A stretch of 64,000 nucleotides of DNA from Planctomycetota bacterium (lineage in GTDB: Bacteria; Planctomycetota; JAPUJT01), in NCBI GenBank assembly GCA_027296055.1, contig JAPUJT010000057.1, forward strand, positions 16,627-80,626, written 5' to 3'. The notes beneath the pieces are model-generated. The model made no database searches. It was not told the DNA's origin and saw only the letters and a program-made list of their open reading frames with translations. The position numbers were made by a program, and so were the translations under genes. This document shows positions 1-8,543 of this stretch, in pieces. Each line of letters opens with the position of its first letter. Positions within the stretch are counted from its first letter, which is position 1.

Positions 1-513
1 TCGCTGGAGAACAGCAGCCGATTCGTTCGACTGCCCGTCAACGTGAAGGCGACTCTCGACCGGATCCATCGCGCCACGGAGATGCTCTGCAAGGAGATCC
101 AGCGACAGCCCACCGCGGAAGAGATCGGTGAGCGCCTCGGGCTCACCACGGAACGGGTCACGCTGCTCCTGAAATTCGGAGATCGCGACGCCATCTCCCT
201 GGACGCTCCGATCCGGGAGGGTGGCGAGGCGAACCTCTCCGACCTGATCCCGTCGAGTCGGTACGATCAACCGATGAAGAAGACGGAGCAGATGTTTCAG
301 AAGGAGCGGCTTCGCCGCGCCATGGAAGGCCTCACGCAGACGGAGAAGTTCGTCCTGGAGTCCCGCTTCGGGCTGGATGGGTCGCCCCATCGAACTCTGA
401 AGGACATCGGGGCACAGTTCTCCCTGTCGCGCGAGCGCATCCGACAGATCGAGGTCAAGGCTCTGAGGAAGCTGGAACAGATCCTCGAGCAGTCCGACCC
501 CGAATCGAACTGA
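1..513 (+). CDS. Sigma-70 family RNA polymerase sigma factor, C-terminal part (cut by left edge)
   Basis: The frame is open from base 1, so about 170 C-terminal residues are seen. The left end (SRFVRLPVNVKATLDRIHRA) matches the region 2/3 boundary of primary-like sigma factors. Region 3 follows, and region 4 ends in a -35-binding helix-turn-helix with SLSRERIRQIEVKALRKLEQ. Having regions 3 and 4 with this helix indicates a group 1 or 2 factor (RpoD or RpoS type) rather than an ECF factor. The GTG at 43 is internal to region 3 and is not the start. Whether it is the housekeeping or a stationary-phase factor cannot be told without the N-terminus. It converges with the next gene. Confidence 0.93.
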   Translation, partial: SLENSSRFVRLPVNVKATLDRIHRATEMLCKEIQRQPTAEEIGERLGLTTERVTLLLKFGDRDAISLDAPIREGGEANLSDLIPSSRYDQPMKKTEQMFQKERLRRAMEGLTQTEKFVLESRFGLDGSPHRTLKDIGAQFSLSRERIRQIEVKALRKLEQILEQSDPESN

Positions 514-538
514 TCCACATTCGATCGCACAACATTAA

Positions 539-1435
539 TTAGAATCTGCGGCGGATACCGAAGGAAATTTCCATCCCGGTCTCCTGACCGTGATCTACGT
601 CGAGGAAGGCCGTGAGGATCTTTTGAGAACGTGGGCGGCTCAAAAGATCCAGCGAGAGCGCAACGCCATACTTGCACTCCAGGTTGGTCCAGTCCCCGGT
701 CTTCAGCAGGGTCTTCCGGTCGAGACGAAGCCGACCGCGTGCGCGGAGCTGGATTCGAGGCATTCGTGAGCGCCTGGCCGGAAGACGCGAGAAGCCCGCG
801 TCCGATCGGACAGGCTGATAGCTGAAGTCGTCCTCCGGCCCGTCGCCGATCACGACCCCCATAACCTCGTCCAGGGCGAACCGCAGTCTCAAGTCCTTGT
901 CCAGCGTGAAGAAGCGGTTCTCGATGATGTTGTACTCCTTCTCGGGCCGGCTCACTTCCTGTGCCCCTGGCGCCAGCTGCCAGGTGTGCTTATCCAGCTT
1001 TCTGCCGTGCCAGGCCGCCCGAAGTCGCTCCTTGTCCCGAAAGAGGTCCAGATCGGAATAGCTCGAATCGGTCTCGTAACGGTCTTTCAGTGTTTTGCTG
1101 GCGAGTCTCTTCCAGTGCCGCTTGGCCTCTTTCGTGGCCAGGTAAGTCGCCACGGCCTCCAGGGCGCGGGGGTAGGTCCTTCCGGCCACATAGTGATGAA
1201 GTGCGTTGGGTTCGCCCCTCTCTGCCGGTAGGCGGAAGGGTCCGAGAATCCACTCGCGGATCAGCGCCGGGTCGAGAAGGACCTCCTCCTCGGGCTTTGC
1301 GGCACGCTTTTCGATGTGGGTCCCGATCAGATCCGGTCCGCCGTTGCCGCTCGGGGGTCCTATCGGACGGCTTTCGTCCGATAGGGCTGTGGCAGGTAGG
1401 AAGGCGATGAGGAGGAATATGGATCGACGTTTCAA
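539..1435 (-). CDS. Secreted hypothetical protein, possible outer-membrane protein
   Basis: This is a protein of about 298 residues that I do not recognise. The TTG at 1435 was chosen because it directly precedes a signal-peptide-like stretch (KRRSIFLLIAFLPATALS) and has GGTGAG nine bases upstream; a second TTG lies at 1477. After the signal comes a charged region, then a C-terminal half with alternating polar and hydrophobic strands (LRLRFALDEV, IQLRARGRLRLD). It ends in Phe (MEISFGIRRRF), as outer-membrane beta-barrel proteins commonly do. It stands alone, converging with the sigma-factor gene and diverging from the prenyl synthase gene. The barrel reading is inference from composition and the terminal aromatic residue only. 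Confidence 0.6.
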   Translation of the reverse strand: MKRRSIFLLIAFLPATALSDESRPIGPPSGNGGPDLIGTHIEKRAAKPEEEVLLDPALIREWILGPFRLPAERGEPNALHHYVAGRTYPRALEAVATYLATKEAKRHWKRLASKTLKDRYETDSSYSDLDLFRDKERLRAAWHGRKLDKHTWQLAPGAQEVSRPEKEYNIIENRFFTLDKDLRLRFALDEVMGVVIGDGPEDDFSYQPVRSDAGFSRLPARRSRMPRIQLRARGRLRLDRKTLLKTGDWTNLECKYGVALSLDLLSRPRSQKILTAFLDVDHGQETGMEISFGIRRRF

Positions 1436-1529
1436 GGTAAGGATCTCACCGAGTCGGCCCCCGAACCGACTCCCCAACGCCTTGGTTATCGGAACGATCC
1501 AGCGCGGGCTTTAGTCCGACCAAGAACGC

Positions 1530-1557
1530 TTGACTTGCGCAACAGGGGGACTATCCT
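1530..1557 (+). promoter_or_regulatory. Sigma-70-type promoter for the prenyl synthase gene
   Basis: TTGACT (1530-1535), a 16-base spacer and TATCCT (1552-1557) lie about 100 bases before the start at 1661. Read by eye only. Confidence 0.45.
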
Positions 1558-1660
1558 TGCCGGGACTCGTTTCAAGGGTCAGCCCGAACCCGCCCTGCTT
1601 CCTCGGGCGTTCTGTTTGGCACCTAACGTGACAGGCTGAGGGGAGTTCCCTCTCCGCAGG

Positions 1661-2647
1661 ATGATGACAATGCCGATGACGCTCACCTCGGTCCTGGCCC
1701 CGGTGCAATCTTCCCTGGATGAAGTCGAGACCTACCTGCGGGAGGAGTTCTTCTCGCGGGACGGAGTCTTCTCCGGTATCCTCAGTCATGTCGGATCGCT
1801 CCGGGGAAAGATGATCCGCCCGGCTTTGATGCTCCTGGTCGGGCGCGCCTGCGGCGGGATCCGACCGGGGCACATCCCCGTCGCGGCTCTCGTGGAAGTG
1901 ATGCACACCGCCACTCTGATCCACGACGATGTCCTCGATGACGCCGTGCTCCGTCGCCGGGCCGAGACGATCAACCAGAAGTACGGCAACGAGGCCTCCG
2001 TACTGCTCGGGGACCTCCTCTTCGCCCAGACCTTCGTCCTCCTGTCCCGGATGAACCTCCCCGAGGTCAGCGAGAGGTTCTCGGAGGCCGCCGAGCTGAT
2101 CTGCGAGGGGGAGCTTCACCACATCCTGCGCAAGTTCCAGGTCGACCTTACCGAAGCCGATTACCTGAAGATCGTCGAGGGGAAGACAGCCACCCTCTTC
2201 TCCCTCTCCGGAGGGTTGGGGGCTCATCTGGCCGAGGCGTCGGACGAAATCATCCAGTGCTGCGAGAAGTTTGGCCGATCCCTCGGCGTGGCGTTCCAGA
2301 TCATCGACGACTGCATCGACGTGATCGGAAACGAGGGGGATTCGGGCAAGTCCCTGGGAATGGATCTCACGAAGGGGAAGGTCACTCTCCCCGTGATACG
2401 CCTGGTCGAGATGGGAACGGAGGGGGAGACGCTGCAGAATCTCTTCGGGCAGTGCAACGATCTTGGCAAAGAGGACGTCGGACGACTGCGCCGGCTCCTG
2501 GACGAATCAGGTGCAGTCGACTACGCCCGCGGGATGGCGAATCAGATCGCCCAGGAAGCCAAAGGGCATCTCGACCCCCTTCCGGACTCTCCCGACAAGG
2601 ACGCCCTTCTCTCCCTGACCGATCTCGTTCTCGATCGCTCCGCCTAG
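1661..2647 (+). CDS. Trans-polyprenyl diphosphate synthase (IspA/IspB family)
   Basis: This 328-residue protein condenses isopentenyl diphosphate with an allylic diphosphate to build linear isoprenoid chains, typically the quinone side chain. Both Asp-rich magnesium motifs are intact: the first near residues 89-93 (IHDDVLDD, followed by RRR) and the second near 216-220 (FQIIDDCID). The basic GKS and KGK stretches after the second motif are also present. The residues before the first motif suggest a medium to long chain product, but chain length cannot be read by eye. Several in-frame ATGs lie at 1661-1676; AGGA at 1658 would suit the ATG at 1670 best. It is followed 8 bases later by moaC. Confidence 0.9.
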   Translation: MMTMPMTLTSVLAPVQSSLDEVETYLREEFFSRDGVFSGILSHVGSLRGKMIRPALMLLVGRACGGIRPGHIPVAALVEVMHTATLIHDDVLDDAVLRRRAETINQKYGNEASVLLGDLLFAQTFVLLSRMNLPEVSERFSEAAELICEGELHHILRKFQVDLTEADYLKIVEGKTATLFSLSGGLGAHLAEASDEIIQCCEKFGRSLGVAFQIIDDCIDVIGNEGDSGKSLGMDLTKGKVTLPVIRLVEMGTEGETLQNLFGQCNDLGKEDVGRLRRLLDESGAVDYARGMANQIAQEAKGHLDPLPDSPDKDALLSLTDLVLDRSA

Positions 2648-2655
2648 CCAACGGC

Positions 2656-3186
2656 ATGTCATCCAAGCGAGGCAAATCCCCGAACACTCCAGGCCGCGGT
2701 CCCCGGCGCTTGCGGCTTAGCCACATCGACCGCAAGGGGGCGGCCCGCATGGTCGATGTCGGCTCGAAGAAGCCCACCACGCGCATCGCGGTGGCCCGGG
2801 CCCGGGTGGTGATGAAGGCGGAGACGATGAGGAAGATCCAGCAGGGAGGCTTGCCAAAGGGCCCCGCCCTCGAGGTGGCGCGCATCGCCGGGATCCTGGC
2901 GGCCAAGAAGGTCCCCGACCTGATACCCCTTTGCCACCCTCTCCCCATCGACTCCGTCCGGATCGATCTCGTGCAGGAGAATCCCACGACCCTGCTGATC
3001 CGAGCGGAGGTGAAGACGCGGGCGCCGACGGGAGTCGAGATGGAGGCCTTGACCGCGGCCTCGGTTGCGGCACTCACCCTCTACGACATGTGCAAATCGG
3101 CAGAGAAGGGGATCGTGATCAGCGATATATCCCTCGAATCCAAGTCCGGAGGAAAGAGCGGAAACTACCGTCGGAAGGGTCGCTAG
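2656..3186 (+). CDS. moaC: Cyclic pyranopterin monophosphate synthase MoaC
   Basis: A 176-residue protein that converts the MoaA product to cyclic pyranopterin monophosphate, the first committed step of molybdenum cofactor synthesis. Family hallmarks are present: the LCHPLP loop in mid-protein and the EMEALTAASVAALTLYDMCK block near the C-terminus, which carries catalytic Asp and Lys residues. The frame is open far upstream, but homology starts only after the prenyl synthase stop, so the ATG at 2656 was chosen. The N-terminus carries about 20 extra basic residues compared with short MoaC proteins. No other Moa gene is nearby, so molybdopterin synthesis must be completed elsewhere. Confidence 0.93.
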   Translation: MSSKRGKSPNTPGRGPRRLRLSHIDRKGAARMVDVGSKKPTTRIAVARARVVMKAETMRKIQQGGLPKGPALEVARIAGILAAKKVPDLIPLCHPLPIDSVRIDLVQENPTTLLIRAEVKTRAPTGVEMEALTAASVAALTLYDMCKSAEKGIVISDISLESKSGGKSGNYRRKGR

Positions 3187-3207
3187 GGGCCCATCGTGGC
3201 CCTTCCG

Positions 3208-3236
3208 TTGACACCCATCGGCGACTCCCTTAACAT
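3208..3236 (+). promoter_or_regulatory. Near-consensus sigma-70 promoter of the ccm operon
   Basis: TTGACA (3208-3213), a 17-base spacer and TAACAT (3231-3236). The predicted transcript starts near 3243, about 60 bases before ccmE. Confidence 0.65.
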
Positions 3237-3304
3237 CCGGAAAGGACTCTCCGGATCGGATTTTGCGTTCTTCGAGACGGTCCTGGGATTGAGGAGGCGG
3301 AAAG

Positions 3305-3736
3305 ATGCCAAGAGTCATGATTGCGGGCGGGGCCTTCTTCATCGGAGCGGCGATCCTGGTCGGGATGGCGGTGAGAGAAGAGGGGATCCCCACGGTCGCC
3401 ATCGGTTACATCACCGCCGAGGCGTACGAGGGCGAGGAGGTCGAGGCGTATCAGGGCGAGGAGGTGTTCCTCGTCGTTCAGGTCCAGAGCGTCGAGAGGC
3501 TGAGCAACCCCGCGAGGTTTGCCGTCCTCGACAAGAAGGGGGGGACGAGGGTCTTGCAGGTGGAGACCCGGGAGGTCCTCTCCGACACCTTCGCCGAGGG
3601 ATCCGATCTCCGCATCAAGGGGACCTTCGATCCGTTGAAGGACCTCTTCACCGCCACCTGGGTCGATACGAAGTGCCCCTCGAAGTACGATGGGACGCGG
3701 GACGGCGAGTCTCCCACGTACGACTCTCCGAAGTGA
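3305..3736 (+). CDS. ccmE: Cytochrome c-type biogenesis heme chaperone CcmE, Cys (CxxxY) variant
   Basis: A 143-residue membrane-anchored periplasmic protein. It has an N-terminal transmembrane helix (residues 4-22), an OB-fold-like beta domain and a C-terminal heme-binding loop. Classical CcmE binds heme covalently through His in HxxxY; here the loop reads CPSKY (Cys124, Tyr128), so the ligand is Cys. This CxxxY form is known from archaea and some deltaproteobacteria (the variant often called System I*). It starts the ccm operon, 44 bases before ccmF. Two short similar acidic repeats (YEGEEVEAYQGEEV, 41-54) interrupt the early beta region. ATG 3305 lies after a purine-rich GAGGCGGAAAG. Confidence 0.9.
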   Translation: MPRVMIAGGAFFIGAAILVGMAVREEGIPTVAIGYITAEAYEGEEVEAYQGEEVFLVVQVQSVERLSNPARFAVLDKKGGTRVLQVETREVLSDTFAEGSDLRIKGTFDPLKDLFTATWVDTKCPSKYDGTRDGESPTYDSPK

Positions 3737-3780
3737 GCACCGATTGGTAGCCTGATCCGGGGCCTCGAGGAGGAGATCCC

Positions 3781-5829
3781 TTGGAGATCGTCCAGCTCGC
3801 AGAGCAGATGCTTCGCCTGGGTCTTGTGGCGACGCTGGTCACGATCGGCCTGATCTTCTTCGGGCTCTACTCCAAAGACTTCCGTTTCGTCACAGCGGCG
3901 CGCCGGTCCCTTTACTGCACCTTCGGTCTGATCCTGCTCTCCTCGGCCGGGCTCGTCTATGGGTTCGTGGAGGGCGTCTACACCGTCAAGTACATCAACC
4001 ACTACTCGGAGGCGTCGCTGCCGCTCGCCTTCAAGATCGCCGGGCTCTGGGCGGGCCTGGACGGCTCGCTCGTCTTCTGGTGCCTCCTTCTCTCCTTCTG
4101 GGGGGCGATCGTCGCCTTCACCCACAGGCGAGAGGCGAAAGCCGAGCCTGAGCGGAGACGCCTCGAGCCGTATCTTTATCTGATCCTGGCGGTCAACCAG
4201 GCGTTCTTCCTCTTCACGGCCGTGATCCTGGTGAATCCATTCCAGTTATTCTCGCCGGAGGTGATCGCCGAGGGGCGCTACGACCCGACGGGGACGGGCT
4301 TGAACCCGCTCCTGGTCAGCTACTGGATGTTGATCCATCCACCGTCCCTCTACCTCGGATTCACCGCCTTTACCGTCCCGTTCGCCTACGCGATGGCGTC
4401 GCTCCTCTCGGGACAGCAGGGCATCTGGTGGATCCGCTACACCCGACGCTGGACGATGATCGCCTGGCTGATCCTCACGAACGGGGTCATCCTCGGCGGG
4501 ATGTGGGCCTACGAGGTTCTGGGGTGGGGCGGCTACTGGGCCTGGGACCCCGTGGAGAACGCATCCTTCATGCCGTGGCTGGTCGCCACCGCCTTCCTGC
4601 ACTCGGTCATCGTGCAGGAGCGCCGGCAGATGCTGAAGCGATGGAACCTCTTCCTGATCATCCTCACCTTCTTCCTCTGCAACTTCGGCACGTACCTCAC
4701 GCGAAGCGGGGTGGTGGCATCCGTTCACGCCTTCGCCAACGGAGAGGTGGGGGACTACTTCCTCGGCTACCTGATCTTCGTCTTCGGATTCTGCCTCACG
4801 CTGCTCTATCTGAAGCGAGACTCCCTCCGGGGGGAGCATCCGATGAGGTCCTTCCTCTCGCGCGAGGCGATGTTCTTCTTCAACAACCTGGCGCTCGTGG
4901 GGATAGCCCTGGCCGTCCTCGTCCTGACTCTGTGGCCCGTCATCTCCCAGGGTCTCTTCAATGTAGAGGTCTCGGTGATGCAGCCCACTTACAACCGGGT
5001 GACGATGCCGCTGTTCCTCCTCCTGCTCTTCCTCGCTGCGCTCGGGCCACAGGTGGGTTGGGTCAAATCGTCTCTCAGCTTGATCGCCCGCACATTTGCC
5101 TACCCGTTCGCCGCGGCGGTCGGGTTGGCGGCGGTGCTCGCCACTTACTGGTGGAAGAACGATTGGGACCCCGGGTACCAACCGATGCTCCTCGCCCTCG
5201 GGGCCACGTTCATCTTCACGACGGTGATCCTCGAGTTTTATCGGGGGACGCGCGCGAGGATGCGCGTGAAGAGGGAGACGCCGGGCGAGGCGCTCGTGAA
5301 TCTCTCCGTCTCCAATAACCGGCGCTACGGGGGGTACGTAGTCCATATCGGCTTCGCGCTCTGCGTGATCGGAGTCGTGACCTCCTCCTTCTTCCGGACC
5401 GTTGTGGCCGGGCAGGAGCTTCGTGAGGGAGAGTCCGTCTCCATCGAGGGAACGGGTTATGAGGTCGTTTACACCGGCTCCACGGTGGAGGAGACGGGGC
5501 CCTACCGCTCGACGCGCCTGGAGCTGGATCTGTTCAAGAGTGGACAGGCGATAGGGCATCTCCGTCCAGAGATTCGCTTCTATCACAAGCAGGACGCCCA
5601 GGGTAACAAGCCGACAGTCCGGGAAGTGGCGATCCACAGGACGTTCTGGGAAGACCTCTACGTGTTTCCTGCCAGGGACGACATCCGGGGAGACCAGACG
5701 GTCATCACCCTCAACCTGTTCGTCAACCCGCTGATCAACTGGATATGGGCAGGGTGGATCATCATCCTCGCCGGTGGCCTCTTCGCTATCCTTCCCATGG
5801 GCCGGCGGCGATTGGGGCTGAGTGATTAG
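3781..5829 (+). CDS. ccmF: Cytochrome c heme lyase subunit CcmF
   Basis: A 682-residue polytopic inner-membrane protein, the usual length for CcmF. It takes heme from holo-CcmE and attaches it to CxxCH motifs of apocytochromes. The Trp-rich WWD signature on the periplasmic side is clear around residues 246-257 (GWGGYWAWDPVENASF), with many flanking helices, a soluble periplasmic domain near residues 530-640 and a final helix. Translation appears to start at TTG 3781, preceded by GAGGAGGAG. It ends directly at the ATG of ccmH, so the two are probably translationally coupled. Confidence 0.95.
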   Translation: MEIVQLAEQMLRLGLVATLVTIGLIFFGLYSKDFRFVTAARRSLYCTFGLILLSSAGLVYGFVEGVYTVKYINHYSEASLPLAFKIAGLWAGLDGSLVFWCLLLSFWGAIVAFTHRREAKAEPERRRLEPYLYLILAVNQAFFLFTAVILVNPFQLFSPEVIAEGRYDPTGTGLNPLLVSYWMLIHPPSLYLGFTAFTVPFAYAMASLLSGQQGIWWIRYTRRWTMIAWLILTNGVILGGMWAYEVLGWGGYWAWDPVENASFMPWLVATAFLHSVIVQERRQMLKRWNLFLIILTFFLCNFGTYLTRSGVVASVHAFANGEVGDYFLGYLIFVFGFCLTLLYLKRDSLRGEHPMRSFLSREAMFFFNNLALVGIALAVLVLTLWPVISQGLFNVEVSVMQPTYNRVTMPLFLLLLFLAALGPQVGWVKSSLSLIARTFAYPFAAAVGLAAVLATYWWKNDWDPGYQPMLLALGATFIFTTVILEFYRGTRARMRVKRETPGEALVNLSVSNNRRYGGYVVHIGFALCVIGVVTSSFFRTVVAGQELREGESVSIEGTGYEVVYTGSTVEETGPYRSTRLELDLFKSGQAIGHLRPEIRFYHKQDAQGNKPTVREVAIHRTFWEDLYVFPARDDIRGDQTVITLNLFVNPLINWIWAGWIIILAGGLFAILPMGRRRLGLSD

Positions 5830-6306
5830 ATGATTCCCCGATCCATTCTTCTTTGGGCATCTCTTCTGGCCCTGGCGGCGACGACGACGAGCTGCGGCGG
5901 GGAGCAGGGCCCCCAGGACCGCTACACCGAACTGACCCAGCTCCTCGCCTGCGCCTGCCCGAAGGAGAACTTCACACGCACGCTGAGGGGCTGCCCCGAT
6001 ACTTGTGCGGATCCGCAGAAGGAAATGATCAAGACCATGCTGGATGATGGCAAGACGAACGACGAGATCCTCCAGTACATGGTGGCCCAGTACCGCACTC
6101 CCAAGGTGCTCGCCACCGCCCCCTTCGCCGGAATCCATCTCCTTGCCTACCTGTTCCCGGTCGCGTTCATGTTGGCGGGTGGCTACGTGATCTTCTCGTA
6201 CCTTCGAGCTCGGACGGACCGACGAGCTAGCCCACCCGAAGGGTCGCCGGGGGGGGACGACGACGCCTGGGAGAAGAAGATCGAGGCGGAGTTGAAAGAG
6301 CTATGA
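5830..6306 (+). CDS. ccmH: CcmH/NrfF-family cytochrome c maturation protein, four-Cys variant
   Basis: A 158-residue probable lipoprotein: the signal ends in TTSC with the lipidated Cys at 22. The family fold is recognisable from the MLDDGKTNDEILQYMVAQY helix pair and the C-terminal transmembrane helix. The usual LRCxxC redox motif is replaced by Cys41-x-Cys43, then Cys55-x3-Cys59. CcmH normally keeps the apocytochrome thiols reduced; the altered spacing could mean a metal site or different redox chemistry. It overlaps the next gene by four bases (ATGA). Confidence 0.82.
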   Translation: MIPRSILLWASLLALAATTTSCGGEQGPQDRYTELTQLLACACPKENFTRTLRGCPDTCADPQKEMIKTMLDDGKTNDEILQYMVAQYRTPKVLATAPFAGIHLLAYLFPVAFMLAGGYVIFSYLRARTDRRASPPEGSPGGDDDAWEKKIEAELKEL

Positions 6307-6650
6307 TCTGGATACCGTTAGCCTTCACCGCCGCGATCGTCTTGATGGTCATCGCTGTCCCCTTCTTCGGGAGAAAGGGTGTCTGGATGCGGTCTCCCCC
6401 CGATCCGGTCCACGCCGAGCTGGTATCCAGGAAAGAATCGCTACTCCGGGCCATGAAGGACATCAAATTCGAGTACGAGAACGGGACCCTTTCCCGCGAA
6501 GATCGAGACGTCCTCCACGCCGACTACAAGCGAGAGGCGGCTCTCGTGTTGATGCGACTGGAGAAAGCCGAGGGAATTGAGCAGGCCAGGGTTCGGGACG
6601 CGGCCGAGTCGAGAGTCACTGCAGAACGGGAGGCCCTGGACCAGGAATGA
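6303..6650 (+). CDS. Small membrane protein resembling the N-terminus of CcmI
   Basis: This 115-residue protein has one N-terminal membrane helix (3-22) and then a charged helical segment. The stretch ESLLRAMKDIKFEYENGTLSREDRDVL is typical of the region after the membrane in CcmI-like proteins and related short proteins of ccm clusters. The TPR domain that full CcmI uses to bind apocytochrome is absent, so it may only scaffold CcmF/CcmH. Start and stop overlap its neighbours by four bases on both sides, which indicates tight coupling. The CcmI assignment rests on context plus this motif. Confidence 0.65.
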   Translation: MIWIPLAFTAAIVLMVIAVPFFGRKGVWMRSPPDPVHAELVSRKESLLRAMKDIKFEYENGTLSREDRDVLHADYKREAALVLMRLEKAEGIEQARVRDAAESRVTAEREALDQE

Positions 6651-7873
6651 AGACGATCCTCCTCTCGATCTTGCTCCTCGGTCAGTCCACGCCCAGTCGC
6701 GAGATGACCGTTCAGGGCTTCGTCTACGATCGGTCAAGAGTCCTGGCGACGGAGGGGATGTCCCCGGCGGAAGCGGGAGTCCCGAACGCCCCTGTCCTGC
6801 TGGAGCTTCACCTGAAGACCCCCGATCATCCTCAGGTCGAGCTGGCGAGGGGCAAGACCGACGAGTGGGGACGGTACGAGGCCAAGGTTCGAGTGCCCGA
6901 TCTACCGTCCACGTCCGGGGCCTTTCGGATCTCGGGCGTGGCCACCCACGAAGGGGCCGACTACCGTTTCGATGTCACGCCGGAAGGCCGGTTCGAGGCG
7001 GCCGTCTACGAGACCACGACGGCCCTGGACGACATCCGGATCATCAGAAACGCCATCTTCCTCGACGTGATGGGCCAGCCTGCCGATCGCGTGGACGTCA
7101 CCGAGGTCCTCCACCTCGTGAATGGGGGAAAGAAGGCCTTTCAGGGGATACGACCCAACCTCGGGATGCCTCGCCCTCTCCTCGCCACGATCCGCACGAG
7201 CGTACGGACTCACCGGCTTCGAGCCGGTCTCTCCCATGCGGAGACCTCCCTCGATGCCTTTCCCGTGGAGGCCGGCCTCGCGGGGATCTCCGGATCGATC
7301 CTTCCGACCGGTCCCGAGGGAGACGATCTCATCATCGCCTATACCCTCCATCTCGGTCCGGGCGGCCGGGCCAGTATCACACGGCCCGTCTATTTCGGGG
7401 CCGAGGTCGTGAACGTTTTCTATCCTCGAACGGGGGTCGGCGTCGATCCAGGGAAGGGGTTCTCGGACGCCGAGCCCGCGCCGGGGGAGATGGCGGCGAA
7501 GTATTACGTGAGGGAGCGGAGGGACGTCCGCCCGGGCGAGGAGCTGATGATCGAGATCGACCTGGCGCCTCACAAGTTCTACTGGGTGATCGGCAGCTTC
7601 GGACTGGTGTTTCTGTTGGCGGTCTTCCTCGCATACCTGGCGGCGAGGAGGGCCTCGAAGGCGGTGGATGCGGCGGATACCATCCCGAACCTGGACGGCC
7701 CGGCGGCGCCGTCTCTTCCCCTGGACGTCGGCCGCCTCCTCGGGAAGATCGAGGCCCTCGAGGGCGCAGATGCCCAGGACTCTCTCCGGGAAGGGAAGCG
7801 CCAGGCCTACGTGGAGGAGATCCTGGAGGCCCTCAAGCGGAGTCGAACCCGCCGCGGAAGCTCGGATGAGTGA
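6647..7873 (+). CDS. Exported membrane-anchored protein of unknown function inside the ccm operon
   Basis: A 408-residue protein. It has a short signal sequence, a beta-rich periplasmic domain of about 300 residues (the first part, with VPNAPVLLELHL and GRYEAKVRVPD, resembles carboxypeptidase-regulatory or Ig-like folds), one transmembrane helix near 315-335 (WVIGSFGLVFLLAVFLAYLA) and a cytoplasmic tail rich in Lys, Arg and Glu. It has no CxxC, TPR or heme motif. Its place between the CcmI-like gene and ccmA, with four-base and eight-base overlaps, ties it to cytochrome maturation. It might take the place of the missing CcmI TPR domain in apocytochrome handling, but that is speculation. Confidence 0.7.
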   Translation: MKTILLSILLLGQSTPSREMTVQGFVYDRSRVLATEGMSPAEAGVPNAPVLLELHLKTPDHPQVELARGKTDEWGRYEAKVRVPDLPSTSGAFRISGVATHEGADYRFDVTPEGRFEAAVYETTTALDDIRIIRNAIFLDVMGQPADRVDVTEVLHLVNGGKKAFQGIRPNLGMPRPLLATIRTSVRTHRLRAGLSHAETSLDAFPVEAGLAGISGSILPTGPEGDDLIIAYTLHLGPGGRASITRPVYFGAEVVNVFYPRTGVGVDPGKGFSDAEPAPGEMAAKYYVRERRDVRPGEELMIEIDLAPHKFYWVIGSFGLVFLLAVFLAYLAARRASKAVDAADTIPNLDGPAAPSLPLDVGRLLGKIEALEGADAQDSLREGKRQAYVEEILEALKRSRTRRGSSDE

Positions 7874-8543
7874 CCCGATCCTGACCGCGAGGGGTTTGAC
7901 CAAGCGATACAGCCACCGCACCGCCATCGCGGAACTCGATCTCACGGTCGGCCGCGGGGAAACCTGGGCCGTATTCGGAAGGAACGGTGCGGGGAAATCC
8001 ACCTTGATCCGTCTCCTCTCGGGACTCTCCGTCCCGACGGATGGTCTCGTCCGGATCGCCGGGGCCGATCCGCGACGGCCGGGTGTCCGGAGGAGGATCG
8101 GAGTCGTGGGACACAGCACTTATCTATTGGGCGATCTCACCGCGGAGGAGAACCTGCTCTGCTGGTGCAACCTGTACGGTCTGGATCGGCCGAAGGATCG
8201 GGTCGGCGACTGGCTCGGCCGCGTCGGACTGGAAGACTACAGGAACGAGCGGACCTCCGTCCTCAGCCGTGGGCAGGCGCAGAGGCTTACCCTCGCCCGC
8301 GCCCTGGTCCCCGAACCGGAGATCCTCCTCCTCGACGAGCCGTTCACCGGTCTCGACTTGTCCGGCGCCGCCCTCCTGCGAGAAGAGATCGGGAAGGGGG
8401 GCCGGACGACGATCTTCGCTACCCACGACGTGGAGGCGGGGTTGGCCCTGGCCGATCACGTACTGGCCCTGAAAGCGGGAAGAGATGTCCACTCTGGCGA
8501 GTCCGGAACGATCGGCGCCCGGGAGGTCGCGGAGCGGCTCTGA
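7866..8543 (+). CDS. ccmA: Heme exporter ATP-binding protein CcmA
   Basis: A 225-residue ABC ATPase with Walker A GRNGAGKST, signature LSRGQAQRL, Walker B EILLLDEPF and the switch His in ATHD. With CcmB and CcmC it forms the CcmABC(D) complex that loads heme on CcmE and releases holo-CcmE using ATP. ATG 7866 was chosen because the ABC fold begins there; the frame is open further upstream without homology. It overlaps the preceding gene by 8 bases and ccmB by 59 bases. Confidence 0.92.
   Translation: MSDPILTARGLTKRYSHRTAIAELDLTVGRGETWAVFGRNGAGKSTLIRLLSGLSVPTDGLVRIAGADPRRPGVRRRIGVVGHSTYLLGDLTAEENLLCWCNLYGLDRPKDRVGDWLGRVGLEDYRNERTSVLSRGQAQRLTLARALVPEPEILLLDEPFTGLDLSGAALLREEIGKGGRTTIFATHDVEAGLALADHVLALKAGRDVHSGESGTIGAREVAERL

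Noticed and set aside
2257..2655. Longer N-terminus for MoaC
   Set aside because: The extra residues overlap the prenyl synthase gene in another frame and do not resemble MoaC; ATG 2656 restores normal length.
4246..6138. Minus-strand open frame of 630 codons opposite ccmF/ccmH
   Set aside because: Antisense shadow of ccmF; low-complexity Glu/Gly/Arg composition, no ribosome site.
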